Shown: positions 37,071-45,889 of the stretch, piece after piece
How the letters are laid out: each line of letters starts with the position of its first letter
Numbering within the stretch: position 1 is the stretch's first letter
Assembly (NCBI GenBank): GCA_965203855.1
Contig: CBDBDN010000004.1
Span: 62,001 to 126,000, forward strand
Direction: 5' to 3'
Length of the DNA stretch: 64,000 nt
Source of the DNA: Bin87 sp965203855
GTDB taxonomy: Bacteria; Chloroflexota; Dehalococcoidia; Lucifugimonadales; UBA3495
Made by a program: the position numbers and the translations under genes
Notes under the pieces: model-generated
The model's input: only the letters and a program-made list of their open reading frames with translations
Databases searched by the model: none
Told to the model about the DNA's origin: nothing

Positions 37071-37247
37071 TCAGGCGAACCAGCGCCACCAGAAAAATAC
37101 GTCGCAATAGAGAGGCGCGACGGTATCGGCCGGAACCAGGGGGCAATGGCGGCTGAACAGCTCGCCGACGAACAGGAACCATGCCGCGAATATGGCGGCG
37201 ATTAGCAGGCCCGGCCAGTTGGCGGCGCAGTAATGCAACGCTCTCAT
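37071..37247 (-). CDS. Small single-helix membrane protein, 58 aa
   Basis: Starts at an ATG overlapping the TGA of the 47-residue gene upstream (ATGA). One hydrophobic helix (PGLLIAAIFAAWFLFVGELF, about residues 12-31) followed by a short tail with two Cys and clustered Trp/Phe. No homologue recognised. Coupling between the two tiny genes supports both being real. Placed between secG and the SAM hydrolase. Confidence 0.55.
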   Translation of the reverse strand: MRALHYCAANWPGLLIAAIFAAWFLFVGELFSRHCPLVPADTVAPLYCDVFFWWRWFA

Positions 37248-37387
37248 TTGTCCCATCCCATCAGATGGCGAACCTTGATGACCACATCCAGTACGCCGTT
37301 GGTGAAAAGCAGCGGCGCATACAGAACGCCGATTACAATGGCAGCGTCTCTAACGGTTTCCAGAAATCCTTGCGAGAGAAATTCCAC
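37244..37387 (-). CDS. Small membrane protein, 47 aa, GTG start
   Basis: Not a long frame but well supported: AGGAGG lies nine bases before GTG 37387, the frame ends in ATGA coupling to the next gene, and the product contains a hydrophobic stretch (AAIVIGVLYAPLLFTNGVLD) flanked by charged ends. Family unknown. With the 58-residue gene it forms a tiny pair directly downstream of secG. Confidence 0.6.
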   Translation of the reverse strand: MEFLSQGFLETVRDAAIVIGVLYAPLLFTNGVLDVVIKVRHLMGWDK

Positions 37388-37420
37388 TGAACCGTTCCTC
37401 CTGAGTTACGCTCCCGGCGG

Positions 37421-37636
37421 CTACCCGGTGAAACGGGCGCTGAGTGTGGATACCACCAGAAAGACCACGATGAGGGCGATGGTCAGTTGGAACAGGGTGC
37501 GTTCCAGCCCCCGGCGCGTGCGAATGGTATTCTGCGCGCTGCCGAAAAAGCCGCTGCCCGCCTCCCGCACTTGCGACAGGATCAGCAGCACCAGCACCAC
37601 GGATATGACGATTTGCGCTATGTTGAATAAAGTCAT
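37421..37636 (-). CDS. secG: Preprotein translocase subunit SecG
   Basis: 71 residues from ATG 37636, with GGGGAG eight bases upstream (preferred to an ATG three codons earlier). Two membrane helices (IAQIVISVVLVLLILSQ and LFQLTIALIVVFLVVSTLSA) flank the conserved cytoplasmic loop EAGSGFFGSAQNTIRTRRG, which is the SecG signature. It assists SecYE-mediated protein export. It follows gatB on the same strand. Confidence 0.95.
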   Translation of the reverse strand: MTLFNIAQIVISVVLVLLILSQVREAGSGFFGSAQNTIRTRRGLERTLFQLTIALIVVFLVVSTLSARFTG

Positions 37637-37732
37637 TGATTTCACTCCCCGGCTGCTATTGTAGCATACGGCGGCCCTCGCATCTCGGTCATCACCCCGG
37701 CCTTATCCCGGAAATGGCGGGAGTTAGAGGTT

Positions 37733-39241
37733 TTAAGCGGCGGGTTCATCGGCGGCGGAGAGGGCCTCCTGCACTAGGCGGAGAGCCAGTTCGGGCTGCG
37801 CCTGGCCTTTGGTGAGGCGCATCACCTGCCCCATCAGAAAACGGGCGGCGTTCTCCTTGCCGCTGCGATAATCGGCAACGGCTTTGGGGTTAGCGGCGAT
37901 GGCTTCGGCGACGGCGGCGGCTACGGCATCGGTATCGCTAATCTGAGCCAGCCCGCGCGCGGCGACGATGGCGGCGGCGCTGCCGCCGGTGGCGTACATT
38001 TCCTCCAAAACGGATTTGGCGAGGGATGTGGACAGCGTACCGCCTTGAATTAAGCCCAGCAGTTCGGCCAGGCTTTGCGGCGCAACCGGCGAATCCGCAA
38101 TGTCGCAGCGGCTTTGGTTGAGCAGACGGGAAAGATCCCCCAGTATCCAGTTAGCGGCTGCTTTGGCGGCGGCAGCGCCGTCGGCAGCGGCGTCATCTTG
38201 CCCGGCCAGGACATCCTCAAAGTAGTCGGCCAGCGCGCGCGTCCCGGTGAGCAGTCCGGCGTCATATTCCGACAAGTCATAGTCGGCCTGGAACCGGGCT
38301 TTGCGCGGCGGGGCCAGTTCGGGCAGCGCCGCTTCCAGTTCGGACACCCATTGCGCGCCGATACGCAGCGGAGGCAGGTCCGGCTCCGGAAAATAGCGGT
38401 AGTCGTGGGCGTACTCTTTGCTGCGCTGGGACACGGTTACGCCGCGTTCCTCAACCCAGCCCCGCGTTTCCTGCTCTACCTGGCCGCCGTCCTCAATGAC
38501 GCGCCGCTGCCGTTCCACTTCGTACTCCAACGCCTGATAGACGGAGCGGAAGCTGTTCATATTTTTCACTTCGGTGCGGGTTCCGAAAGCGTCGCTGCCA
38601 CGGGGACGGATGCTCACATTGGCGTCGCAGCGGAAGTTGCCGTCCTGCATATTGCCGGTAGAGACGCCCAGATACTGCACCAGAGAATGGAGTGCGGTCA
38701 GGTACTGCCGGGCCTGCTCCGGGGAACGCAGGTCGGGCTTGCTGACAATTTCCATCAGCGGCACGCCGGAACGGTTGACATCCACCAGAGAATAGCCGCC
38801 GTCCTCAACGCCATCCCCGCCGCCGGGGAAGTGCTGCATCTTGGCTACATCCTCCTCAAGATGGACGCGTTCCACGCCGATGCGGACGGAGGCGTCATCC
38901 ACTGCAATATCCAGATACCCGTCCTGCGCCAACGGCAAGTCATACTGGGAAATCTGATAGCCCTTCATCAGGTCGGGATAAGGGTAGTTTTTGCGGTCAA
39001 ACTTGGTGAAGCCCGGGATCCGGCAGCGCAGGGCCAGGCCGGTCATCACGGTGTATTCCACGGCGCGGCGGTTGATGACGGGCAGCGCGCCGGGCAAGCC
39101 AAGGCACACCGGGCAGGCCCGGGTGTTGGGCGCGGCGGCCTGATAGTCGGCCGGGCATCCGCAGAACATCTTGCTGCGCGTGTCCAGCTGGACATGGACT
39201 TCCAGGCCGATGACGGTTTCGTACTGCGTATCGTGTTGCAT
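37733..39241 (-). CDS. gatB: Asp/Glu-tRNA amidotransferase subunit B
   Basis: 502 residues, start ATG 39241. YETVIGLEVHVQLDTRSKMF, the four-Cys zinc site in CGCPADY...CPVCLGLPG, FDRKNYPYPDLMKGYQISQY and DVNRSGVPLMEIVS are universal GatB blocks; the C-terminal half is the YqeY-like helical tail. GatCAB converts misacylated Glu-tRNA(Gln) or Asp-tRNA(Asn) to the correct form. gatA and gatC are not in the window. The gene follows five bases after the stop of a Uma2 gene, so it may be co-transcribed with accessory genes upstream. Confidence 0.97.
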   Translation of the reverse strand: MQHDTQYETVIGLEVHVQLDTRSKMFCGCPADYQAAAPNTRACPVCLGLPGALPVINRRAVEYTVMTGLALRCRIPGFTKFDRKNYPYPDLMKGYQISQYDLPLAQDGYLDIAVDDASVRIGVERVHLEEDVAKMQHFPGGGDGVEDGGYSLVDVNRSGVPLMEIVSKPDLRSPEQARQYLTALHSLVQYLGVSTGNMQDGNFRCDANVSIRPRGSDAFGTRTEVKNMNSFRSVYQALEYEVERQRRVIEDGGQVEQETRGWVEERGVTVSQRSKEYAHDYRYFPEPDLPPLRIGAQWVSELEAALPELAPPRKARFQADYDLSEYDAGLLTGTRALADYFEDVLAGQDDAAADGAAAAKAAANWILGDLSRLLNQSRCDIADSPVAPQSLAELLGLIQGGTLSTSLAKSVLEEMYATGGSAAAIVAARGLAQISDTDAVAAAVAEAIAANPKAVADYRSGKENAARFLMGQVMRLTKGQAQPELALRLVQEALSAADEPAA

Positions 39242-39246
39242 TGCGG

Positions 39247-40074
39247 TTAATGCTCCGGGTTTTGCTGCGCCTGCAACTGCCGCAGCTGTTCGCGCAATGC
39301 GGAGGCTTCGGCCTCGGCGGCGCTGCGAGCAGTTTCCGATTCCTGTAAAGCGGTTTCGGCCTGCTGGCGAGCGGCATCGGCTTCGTCAATGGCGAAAAGG
39401 GATTCCTCGTAGTCCAGCAGGTAAGTTCCGGCCAGCGGGTCGTAGAAGCGGATTTTGCCCTCATCCCAAACGCTGTCGTACTCCCAGCGAATGTCCAGCC
39501 CCAGGGTCGGGCTGTAGCCGTTGAGATTGCCGATGCTGTTCTCAACTACCGCAAAGGGTTCGTAATTCCCGTTAACCAGGCGATAGCCGGCCAGCCGGAA
39601 GCCGTAGTATTTCCCGTCCGGCATCTTGTCAAACAGCCAGTACTCGGCGACACCCATACCGGCGTAGATCCGCATTTTCTCGCCGGTGTCGTTGCCGGCC
39701 GTGGATTTTGAGGCGACTTCCATAATGAAGTCCGGCGGCTTGCCCATATCCCACACGCGGTAGCAGTCGCGGTAATGAATGATGGCGAAATCCACATCAA
39801 AAGCGACATAGCAATCCGGGGATACGACACGGCGGGGGTTGCCCTGCTCGTAGTAGATGAGGGTATTGCCGCCAACGTAAGTATCGGGGCTGCGGCGGAA
39901 GTGATGGTCCAGCTGGAAGCGGGCGGAGCGGATGGTGTGGTCCTGGTAAGTGGCATCGGGCATCGGTTCACCGTCGGCTTCCGGGTAGAAAACGCCGTTT
40001 TCGTCGTAAAGGTAGGCCAGCTCCGGGTCAATGCCCGGGGGAGCCGGAGCCAGAGCAGCAGGGGGAGTAGCCAT
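39247..40074 (-). CDS. Uma2 family (DUF820) protein with coiled-coil tail, copy A
   Basis: 275 residues from ATG 40074 (GAGG upstream). The core has LAYLYDENGVFYPEADGEPM, TLIYYEQGNPRRVVSPDCYV, the PD-(D/E)XK block PPDFIMEVASKSTAGND and EYWLFDK. A C-terminal heptad segment (QQAETALQESETARSAAEAE...LREQLRQLQAQQ) predicts a coiled coil. It clearly shares ancestry with copy B 105 bases upstream: tails and cores are near-identical in pattern. Nuclease fold is predicted, function unknown; this subgroup with a Leu-zipper tail is common in cyanobacteria and Chloroflexota and may be mobile. Confidence 0.82.
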   Translation of the reverse strand: MATPPAALAPAPPGIDPELAYLYDENGVFYPEADGEPMPDATYQDHTIRSARFQLDHHFRRSPDTYVGGNTLIYYEQGNPRRVVSPDCYVAFDVDFAIIHYRDCYRVWDMGKPPDFIMEVASKSTAGNDTGEKMRIYAGMGVAEYWLFDKMPDGKYYGFRLAGYRLVNGNYEPFAVVENSIGNLNGYSPTLGLDIRWEYDSVWDEGKIRFYDPLAGTYLLDYEESLFAIDEADAARQQAETALQESETARSAAEAEASALREQLRQLQAQQNPEH

Positions 40075-40178
40075 AACGAACCTCGTAGGGAAATGGGTGG
40101 CGGATTGAACGGCATTATAGCAAAACGCTGCGTTCATAAATCAGCCCTTTGCTATCCACAAAGACGCCGGCACTGCGG

Positions 40179-40997
40179 TCAGGACGCCTGGTTTTGCTGC
40201 GCCTGCAACTGCCGCAGCCGTTCACGCAAGGCGGCAGCTTCGGCTTCGGCGGCAACGCGGGCCGCTTCGGATTCTTGCAACGCCGCTTCGGATTCTTGCA
40301 GTGCCAATTCGGATTCTTGCAGCGCCGCTTCCGATTCTTGGAACGCGTCCCGGTATTCCTCGTAATCCATCAGGAACTCGCCCGTTTCGGGATTGCGGTA
40401 GCGGAGCCGGCCATCGTCCCAGCACAGATCCAGTCCCAATGCCGGGCTGTGTCCCCAGATAAGGCCGTCCGGTTCGGTTGCGATCGGGAAGGGTTCGTAG
40501 CGGCCATCGGCCAGGTAACCACCCCGCAGCGGCGCGCCGTAATGAGCGCTGTCCGCAGTGGCGTCATAAAGCCAGTATTCGCCGAACCCGATGCTGGCGT
40601 ACAGCGCCGGCTTGTCGCGCACATCCCGGCGCGCCGTGCTTTCGGACGCGATTTCCAAGACAAAATCAGGCGCCTTGCCCATCTCCCAAACCCGATAAGT
40701 GTTGCGGTAGATGATGTGGTCAACATCAACATTGAAAGCAACATAGCAGTCCGGGGACACAAAACGCTGCGGCGCGCCCGGTTCGTAATAGACGAATGTA
40801 TTGCCGCTGACCGCTACATCGGGGCGGTCGCTGAAATGCATCTCCAGAGTGGAGACGGCGCGGACAAACAAAGGCTCCTGATAAAATCCGTCAGCCAAAG
40901 GTACACCGTCCTCCTCAGGGTAGAAAACGCCGTTTTCGTCGTAAAGGTTTTGGAATGGTCGGGGCCGGTCTAGGGCCGGCAGGGGTTGGGCAATCAT
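40179..40997 (-). CDS. Uma2 family (DUF820) protein with coiled-coil tail, copy B
   Basis: 272 residues from ATG 40997 with GGAGG six bases ahead. Same architecture as copy A: FQNLYDENGVFYPEEDGVPL, NTFVYYEPGAPQRFVSPDCY, active-site APDFVLEIASESTARRD and EYWLYDA. Its coiled-coil tail is built from tandem 7-residue units of the form ALQESEA/ALQESEL, encoded by 21-base DNA repeats at 40268-40340. The copies are tandem duplicates that have since diverged. It follows 19 bases after the DUF262 gene. Possible partner of that restriction protein, but that is inference. Confidence 0.82.
   Translation of the reverse strand: MIAQPLPALDRPRPFQNLYDENGVFYPEEDGVPLADGFYQEPLFVRAVSTLEMHFSDRPDVAVSGNTFVYYEPGAPQRFVSPDCYVAFNVDVDHIIYRNTYRVWEMGKAPDFVLEIASESTARRDVRDKPALYASIGFGEYWLYDATADSAHYGAPLRGGYLADGRYEPFPIATEPDGLIWGHSPALGLDLCWDDGRLRYRNPETGEFLMDYEEYRDAFQESEAALQESELALQESEAALQESEAARVAAEAEAAALRERLRQLQAQQNQAS
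40268..40340. repeat. 21-base tandem repeat within the Uma2 copy B tail
   Basis: Three full and one partial unit of GATTCTTGCAACGCCGCTTC-like sequence (starts at 40268, 40289, 40310, 40331). Each encodes one coiled-coil heptad, so copy number could change coiled-coil length in frame. Confidence 0.85.
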
Positions 40998-41016
40998 GAT
41001 GAACCTCCGCAAATGG

Positions 41017-42741
41017 TTAAGCGGGCGGCGGATACGGCCAGATTGTCAGAGCATCCTCAGCGAGTCGTTTGCCCCGTTCCTGCATCTGAACAGCCGTCCA
41101 TTCCGACTGCTCCCGCACAAATTGATTCAGGCGCACCGCGCTTTCGTTGAAACCGCCGCAGGTAGTTTTCTTTTCCATAAACGGCTTATTAGACATGGGC
41201 TTGTTGTAAGCCGTAAGCGTCAAATTGCCCAAACGGTGCAGCCACTCCAGGTGCACTTGCTCGGCATCGTCGCCGAGCATTTCACGCCACTCCTGTGTCA
41301 GCGACTGCGGCATAATATGCTCGATGGAGTAGTTGGCGACCGGGCTGGGTTCCTTTTGATTGGCGTTTTCCAGCCAATCCAGTACGTACTTGCAAATCCG
41401 GGGAGAATGGTACAGCTCGCCGTTCCGCAAAGCCGCGCCGAACCTTTCGTCTTTGGGGAATGTCCAAAATCCATAATAGCCCCGTTCCTGGACCAGGGTA
41501 TTACGCAACGATTCCGCCGGCGTATCGCTGGCGATGTCCCGCGCCATGTCTGCAAAGATGCGCCAGTAGCTGCGGATCTGATGCCCGAGCACGGCGTGCC
41601 TGACCAGGTAGCTCGCAAGCAGATTCAAACTCTGTATGAATTCCTGATTGGACAAGCTTTTGCCGCGATCGTAGCAGTCATAAAGCAGCATCGTGAGCAT
41701 ACCCGACTGAGTTCCATGCCAGCGGAGCCGGCGCAACGCATCCGCCAGCTCCGGCTCCGACTGTGCTACGCCCGTGCGCCGATTCCAAGCGGCATAGTAC
41801 CTCGCGAACCGGCGAATGTCGTCAAGCAGCGATTCTATCGACGCCCCTTCGTTGCGCTGGCCGTCAATGTACGCTTTGATGCGCCGGTAAATTTCGTTGG
41901 TCCGCGGTTCCTGGTTCGTGCCGTGTTTCAAAGCGACATAATCGCGCAGGAACAGATTGAGTGCGTTGTCGTTCATAGTGCCGTCGTTCTGGCGAAACAG
42001 GGTTTCAACCGCACTCCAGTATTCGTTGTAAAGCCTGGTTTGCTCCGGTTCCGGCAGTCCGATCAGCAAGTAGTTTCGCACCAGGTCGCCCGGTGTAAGT
42101 TCGACGCCCGTGGCATTCATACTCTCAAAGACCGCCTGCGGGTTGTCAATGGCACGGTCCAGGGAAATTTCAACAACACGCAGTTGCGTTATACCACGAT
42201 AAATTTCCCCAAGGCTGGTATTTGCTTCGCTCAATCGACGGCGGAAATACTGGTATGCATCGGCAACGCGGGATGACTTTGGCCCGGCCAAGTCGTCCAG
42301 AGATTTGCCATCTACAACTGCCCTTAAAGTTTCGTCATCAGCGCGACGTAGCGCTAGTTTGTATCGATCGCTGCCGTCGCGGTATTGGTTCAAGAGAAAT
42401 TTATTCTCCATTTCCGCCACCAACGGAAGTTCGGCGCTATCCTGTGCCGGATTCTCCTTTATATGGTGGCACAGCGCGGCGCCCAGAATCGTTAGGGTCG
42501 TAAGCCGCTGTTGCCCGTCAATGACCAAGTACGTCGGACGCGCCGCGACGGTCGTATCCGGCACTTGAACTATGGAGCCGACGAAATGCCCACCGCTACC
42601 AATGCTGCCGGCGCGCGCGATGTCATCCCAAAGCTGTTGCCAGTTATCCGCCGTCCAGGCATAATCACGCTGGAACACGGGGATAATGAACTGCTTCGTT
42701 CCGTCAACCAGCTCTCCAAAAGTGGTATTAGCGGCTTGCAC
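41017..42741 (-). CDS. GmrSD-like protein (DUF262 + DUF1524 HNH nuclease)
   Basis: 574 residues from GTG 42741, chosen because AAGGAGG lies six bases upstream. The N-terminal DUF262 (ParB-like) domain has QFIIPVFQRDYAW, LVIDGQQRLTTLTILGAAL and later ESMNATGVELTPGDLVRNYL. The C-terminal DUF1524 HNH-type domain has NYSIEHIMPQSL, then HRLGNLTLTAYNKPMSNKPF. Fused GmrSD-type proteins restrict phages carrying modified (for example glucosylated) cytosines, with the DUF262 part using NTP. All key motifs are intact, so an active type IV restriction enzyme is likely. It heads a run through two Uma2 genes to gatB. Confidence 0.88.
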   Translation of the reverse strand: MQAANTTFGELVDGTKQFIIPVFQRDYAWTADNWQQLWDDIARAGSIGSGGHFVGSIVQVPDTTVAARPTYLVIDGQQRLTTLTILGAALCHHIKENPAQDSAELPLVAEMENKFLLNQYRDGSDRYKLALRRADDETLRAVVDGKSLDDLAGPKSSRVADAYQYFRRRLSEANTSLGEIYRGITQLRVVEISLDRAIDNPQAVFESMNATGVELTPGDLVRNYLLIGLPEPEQTRLYNEYWSAVETLFRQNDGTMNDNALNLFLRDYVALKHGTNQEPRTNEIYRRIKAYIDGQRNEGASIESLLDDIRRFARYYAAWNRRTGVAQSEPELADALRRLRWHGTQSGMLTMLLYDCYDRGKSLSNQEFIQSLNLLASYLVRHAVLGHQIRSYWRIFADMARDIASDTPAESLRNTLVQERGYYGFWTFPKDERFGAALRNGELYHSPRICKYVLDWLENANQKEPSPVANYSIEHIMPQSLTQEWREMLGDDAEQVHLEWLHRLGNLTLTAYNKPMSNKPFMEKKTTCGGFNESAVRLNQFVREQSEWTAVQMQERGKRLAEDALTIWPYPPPA

Positions 42742-42846
42742 GATATACCTCCTTGCTGACCAGAGGCTGAGTTGCAACCGCCGTGACGATGCTCTACGGC
42801 ACGGCGATTGTAACGCAGCTATGGTAGCATCTTGCCGACAGGCCGG

Positions 42847-44802
42847 CTAATCCTCGTCCCCGTACTGCTCTTTCAGCATCTCCACTACTGCCGGGTCGGC
42901 CAGCGTAGTGGTGTCGCCCAGGGCGCGGCCTTCGGCTACATCCCGGAGCAGGCGGCGCATTATCTTTCCGCTGCGCGTCTTGGGCAGCTCCGCGGCGAAA
43001 TAAATGTCGTCCGGGCGGGCCATCGGGCCGATTTTGCCGGCTACGTGCTGCTTCAGCTCGCCCACGATGGCATCTGAACCGGGCACCCGGTCTTTGAGCG
43101 TTACGAAAGCGACGATGGCCTGTCCTTTCACATCATGGCTGCGCCCGATGCAGGCGGCCTCCGCTACCTTGCTGTTGTCCACCAGCGCCGACTCCACTTC
43201 CATCGTGCTGATGCGGTGCGCCGATACATTGATGACATCATCCACCCGGCCCAGCAGCCAGTAGTAGGATTCCTCGTCCAGCTTGGCGCCGTCGCCCGTA
43301 AAGTAGATGCCCTCGTAGTTGCTCCAGTACTGCTGCTTGAACCGTTCCGGGTCGCCGTAAATGCCGCGCAGCATACTCGGCCAGGGCTGCCGGATGACCA
43401 GATACCCCCCGCCGCCGGGGCCGACTGCGTTGCCCTGCTCGTCCAGGATGGCGGCGTCAATGCCGGGGAACGGCTGCGTCGCGCTGCCCGGCTTCAGCGT
43501 AGTGATGCCCGGCAAGGGCGTAATCAGCACGGAGCCGGTTTCCGTCTGCCACCAGGTATCCACAACCGGGCAGCGTCCGCCGCCGATATGCTGCCAGTAC
43601 CAGACCCACGCCTCCGGGTTGATGGGTTCGCCCACGGTGCCCAGCAGCCGCAGCGATGACAAATCGCGCCGTGCCGGGTATTCCTCGCCCCAGCGCATAA
43701 AAGTGCGGATGGCCGTGGGCGCCGTGTAGCAGATGGTGCAGCCATACTTCTCCACGATGGCCCAGAACCGATCCCGGTCGGGCCAGTCCGGCGAACCTTC
43801 GTACATTACCGAAGTGGCCCCGTTGGCCAGCGGGCCATAGACGATGTAACTGTGGCCGGTAACCCAGCCGATGTCGGCAGTGCACCAATAGACATCATCC
43901 TCTTTGAGGTCAAAAATCCATTTGCTGGTGGCATAAGTGCCGGTAAGGTAGCCGCCGGTAGTGTGAACGATGCCCTTGGGCTTGCCGGTAGTGCCGCTGG
44001 TGTACAGCATAAAGAGCAGATCCTCGCTGTCCATCGGCTCCGGCGCGCAGTTCAGCGGCTGGCCGGCAACCAGGTCGTGCCACCAAACATCGCGGCCGTC
44101 CTGCATCTGGTCGTCGGCGTGTTGGGTGCGGCGGACGACGACCACGCTTTCCACCGGGGTATCGCCGGCGATGGACGCGTCGGCGTTCTGCTTGAGGGGA
44201 ATGATGTTGCCGCGCCGCCAGCCGCCGTCGGCGGTTATCATCACTTTAGACTGCGAATCCTCAATGCGGTCGCGCAGCGATTCGGCGCTGAACCCGCCGA
44301 AAACGATGCTGTGCGGCGCGCCGATGCGGGCGCAGGCCAGCATCGCAATGGGCAGCTCCGGCACCATCGGCAGGTAGATGGTAACCCGGTCGCCCTTTGA
44401 CACCCCCAGACTTTTGAGGCCGTTGGCGAACTTGCAGACCTCCCGGTACAAATCCCGATAGGTATAGACCTGCCAGTCGCCGGGCTCCCCCTCCCAAATG
44501 ATGGCGGCCTTATTCTTGCGCGGCCCGTTCAGATGGCGGTCAATGCAGTTGTAGGACACATTCAGCTGTCCGCCGACGAACCACTTGGCAAAGGGGGCGT
44601 CCGACCAGTCCAGCACGGTATCCCAAGGCTTGAACCAGTCCAGCTCGCCGGCGAACCGCGCCCAGAATGCTTGCGGATCCTGGCGGGCCTCGTCATAAAC
44701 GGCGGGGTCGGCAATGTTGGCCTGGGCAACGAAATCGGACGGCGGCGGATAAGTACGATCTTCCTGGAGCAGGGCCTCAAAAGCGCCGGTGTTTTGCGTC
44801 AT
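42847..44802 (-). CDS. acsA: Acetyl-CoA synthetase
   Basis: 651 residues from ATG 44802 (GGAGG eight bases upstream; an upstream start is less likely). Adenylation motifs: YTSGTTGKPKGIVHTTGG, DTWWQTETGSVLITPL, GRVDDVINVSAHRIST and the acetylatable Lys in PKTRSGKIMRRLLRD near the C-terminus. It makes acetyl-CoA from acetate, ATP and CoA. Length is exactly that of the family. Single-gene unit upstream of the restriction gene cluster. Confidence 0.97.
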   Translation of the reverse strand: MTQNTGAFEALLQEDRTYPPPSDFVAQANIADPAVYDEARQDPQAFWARFAGELDWFKPWDTVLDWSDAPFAKWFVGGQLNVSYNCIDRHLNGPRKNKAAIIWEGEPGDWQVYTYRDLYREVCKFANGLKSLGVSKGDRVTIYLPMVPELPIAMLACARIGAPHSIVFGGFSAESLRDRIEDSQSKVMITADGGWRRGNIIPLKQNADASIAGDTPVESVVVVRRTQHADDQMQDGRDVWWHDLVAGQPLNCAPEPMDSEDLLFMLYTSGTTGKPKGIVHTTGGYLTGTYATSKWIFDLKEDDVYWCTADIGWVTGHSYIVYGPLANGATSVMYEGSPDWPDRDRFWAIVEKYGCTICYTAPTAIRTFMRWGEEYPARRDLSSLRLLGTVGEPINPEAWVWYWQHIGGGRCPVVDTWWQTETGSVLITPLPGITTLKPGSATQPFPGIDAAILDEQGNAVGPGGGGYLVIRQPWPSMLRGIYGDPERFKQQYWSNYEGIYFTGDGAKLDEESYYWLLGRVDDVINVSAHRISTMEVESALVDNSKVAEAACIGRSHDVKGQAIVAFVTLKDRVPGSDAIVGELKQHVAGKIGPMARPDDIYFAAELPKTRSGKIMRRLLRDVAEGRALGDTTTLADPAVVEMLKEQYGDED

Positions 44803-44954
44803 AATAGAAACCTCCGGGGCGATAGGTTCGCCGGGCGGCAAAGGGATGCGAGTGTTGGGGATGATATTAGCACATTCCGACGGTTACGCCGCTGCCGCCG
44901 GGCAGTCTTGCTGTCCCGACCACAGCGGCGCAGACTTGGCGCGCCCCTCCCGCG

Positions 44955-45776
44955 TCAGTAGGGCGCAATCAAGCGGAACGAGTACAAAAGGCGCATCAAA
45001 TCGGTCTCGTTCACTTGCTCCGATTCGCACCGCAGCAATTTCACCGTGATGGCTTTTTGCGAATGGCTGCGCCAAGATCGCGACAGAATGAAGAGACGAT
45101 AGCCCGTTTCATCGCAGTACTGTGATGAGGCGGGTAACCTCTCGGTTAATGTTTGATAAATCACCGGTTCTCCTCGATGCACAATTGTCGCGGCATTGTG
45201 AATCGTAACGTACACAGTCTGGCCAGACTGTGTATGCTGATAGGAATACTCGCGGTGCAAGTCATCGAACAGTTCGTCCATAGCGACCAACTGGGATGCG
45301 CTGTAACCCTGCCCGTCCAGAATTGAGATTGACATTGTGGCGTCTGGTGAAGAGAACCAGGCAAAATCGCAAGATGTGCTTTCGGTAGTCCATTCCGGCA
45401 GCAGTTCAACCTCAAAGTTGGGGCGGTCATCGCATTCGCCGCCGTCGTCCCGCTCGTCGTTGTGCCGATAGGTTTGCCAATCCGGCCATGCGCTGGTCGG
45501 CTCCGGCGTATAGGTCGGGTATGGTGTGTGCGTCGGCGCCGGCGTATAGGTTGGCAAAGCCGTTGGCGTGGGGTAGGGCGTTGCCGTAGGGTAAGGCGTC
45601 GCCGTGGGCGCCGGCGTCCAGGTCGGGAACGGCGTCAGCGTAGGCAGCGGCGACTGCGTTGGGTAGGGGGTATGGGTGGGCAGCGGTTCCGGCGGCGCAA
45701 CGCAGGACAGCGCGGCCAGGCCGGCAATCAGCAGAGCCGCCGTCAGCAGGGCGGCAAAAATCCTTCGGGTAGTCAT
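44955..45776 (-). CDS. Probable lipoprotein with Pro/Thr-rich stalk
   Basis: 273 residues. The N-terminus RRIFAALLTAALLIAGLAAL-SC is a signal peptide with a weak lipobox (Cys25). Next comes a stalk of about 70 residues made of TPYPT/TPAPT units (THTPYPTQSPLPTLTPFPT) and then an unrecognised globular domain of 170 residues with four Cys (GECDD, SCDF, YCDE, LRCE). Probably anchored to the membrane with the globular part outside. Function unknown. The Pro/Thr stalk resembles that at 22.7-23.5 kb, and such stalks recur in Chloroflexota. Confidence 0.75.
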   Translation of the reverse strand: MTTRRIFAALLTAALLIAGLAALSCVAPPEPLPTHTPYPTQSPLPTLTPFPTWTPAPTATPYPTATPYPTPTALPTYTPAPTHTPYPTYTPEPTSAWPDWQTYRHNDERDDGGECDDRPNFEVELLPEWTTESTSCDFAWFSSPDATMSISILDGQGYSASQLVAMDELFDDLHREYSYQHTQSGQTVYVTIHNAATIVHRGEPVIYQTLTERLPASSQYCDETGYRLFILSRSWRSHSQKAITVKLLRCESEQVNETDLMRLLYSFRLIAPY

Positions 45777-45889
45777 AGCGACTCCTTTCTTTCCGGGTCA
45801 TTGGGCTGGCGCGGCGGCAAGCCGGCCGTAGCCCTAGACCCCAACGCGTCGGACGCGCCGGGGCCGATGAAAGAGAAAGCAGTCGCCGG

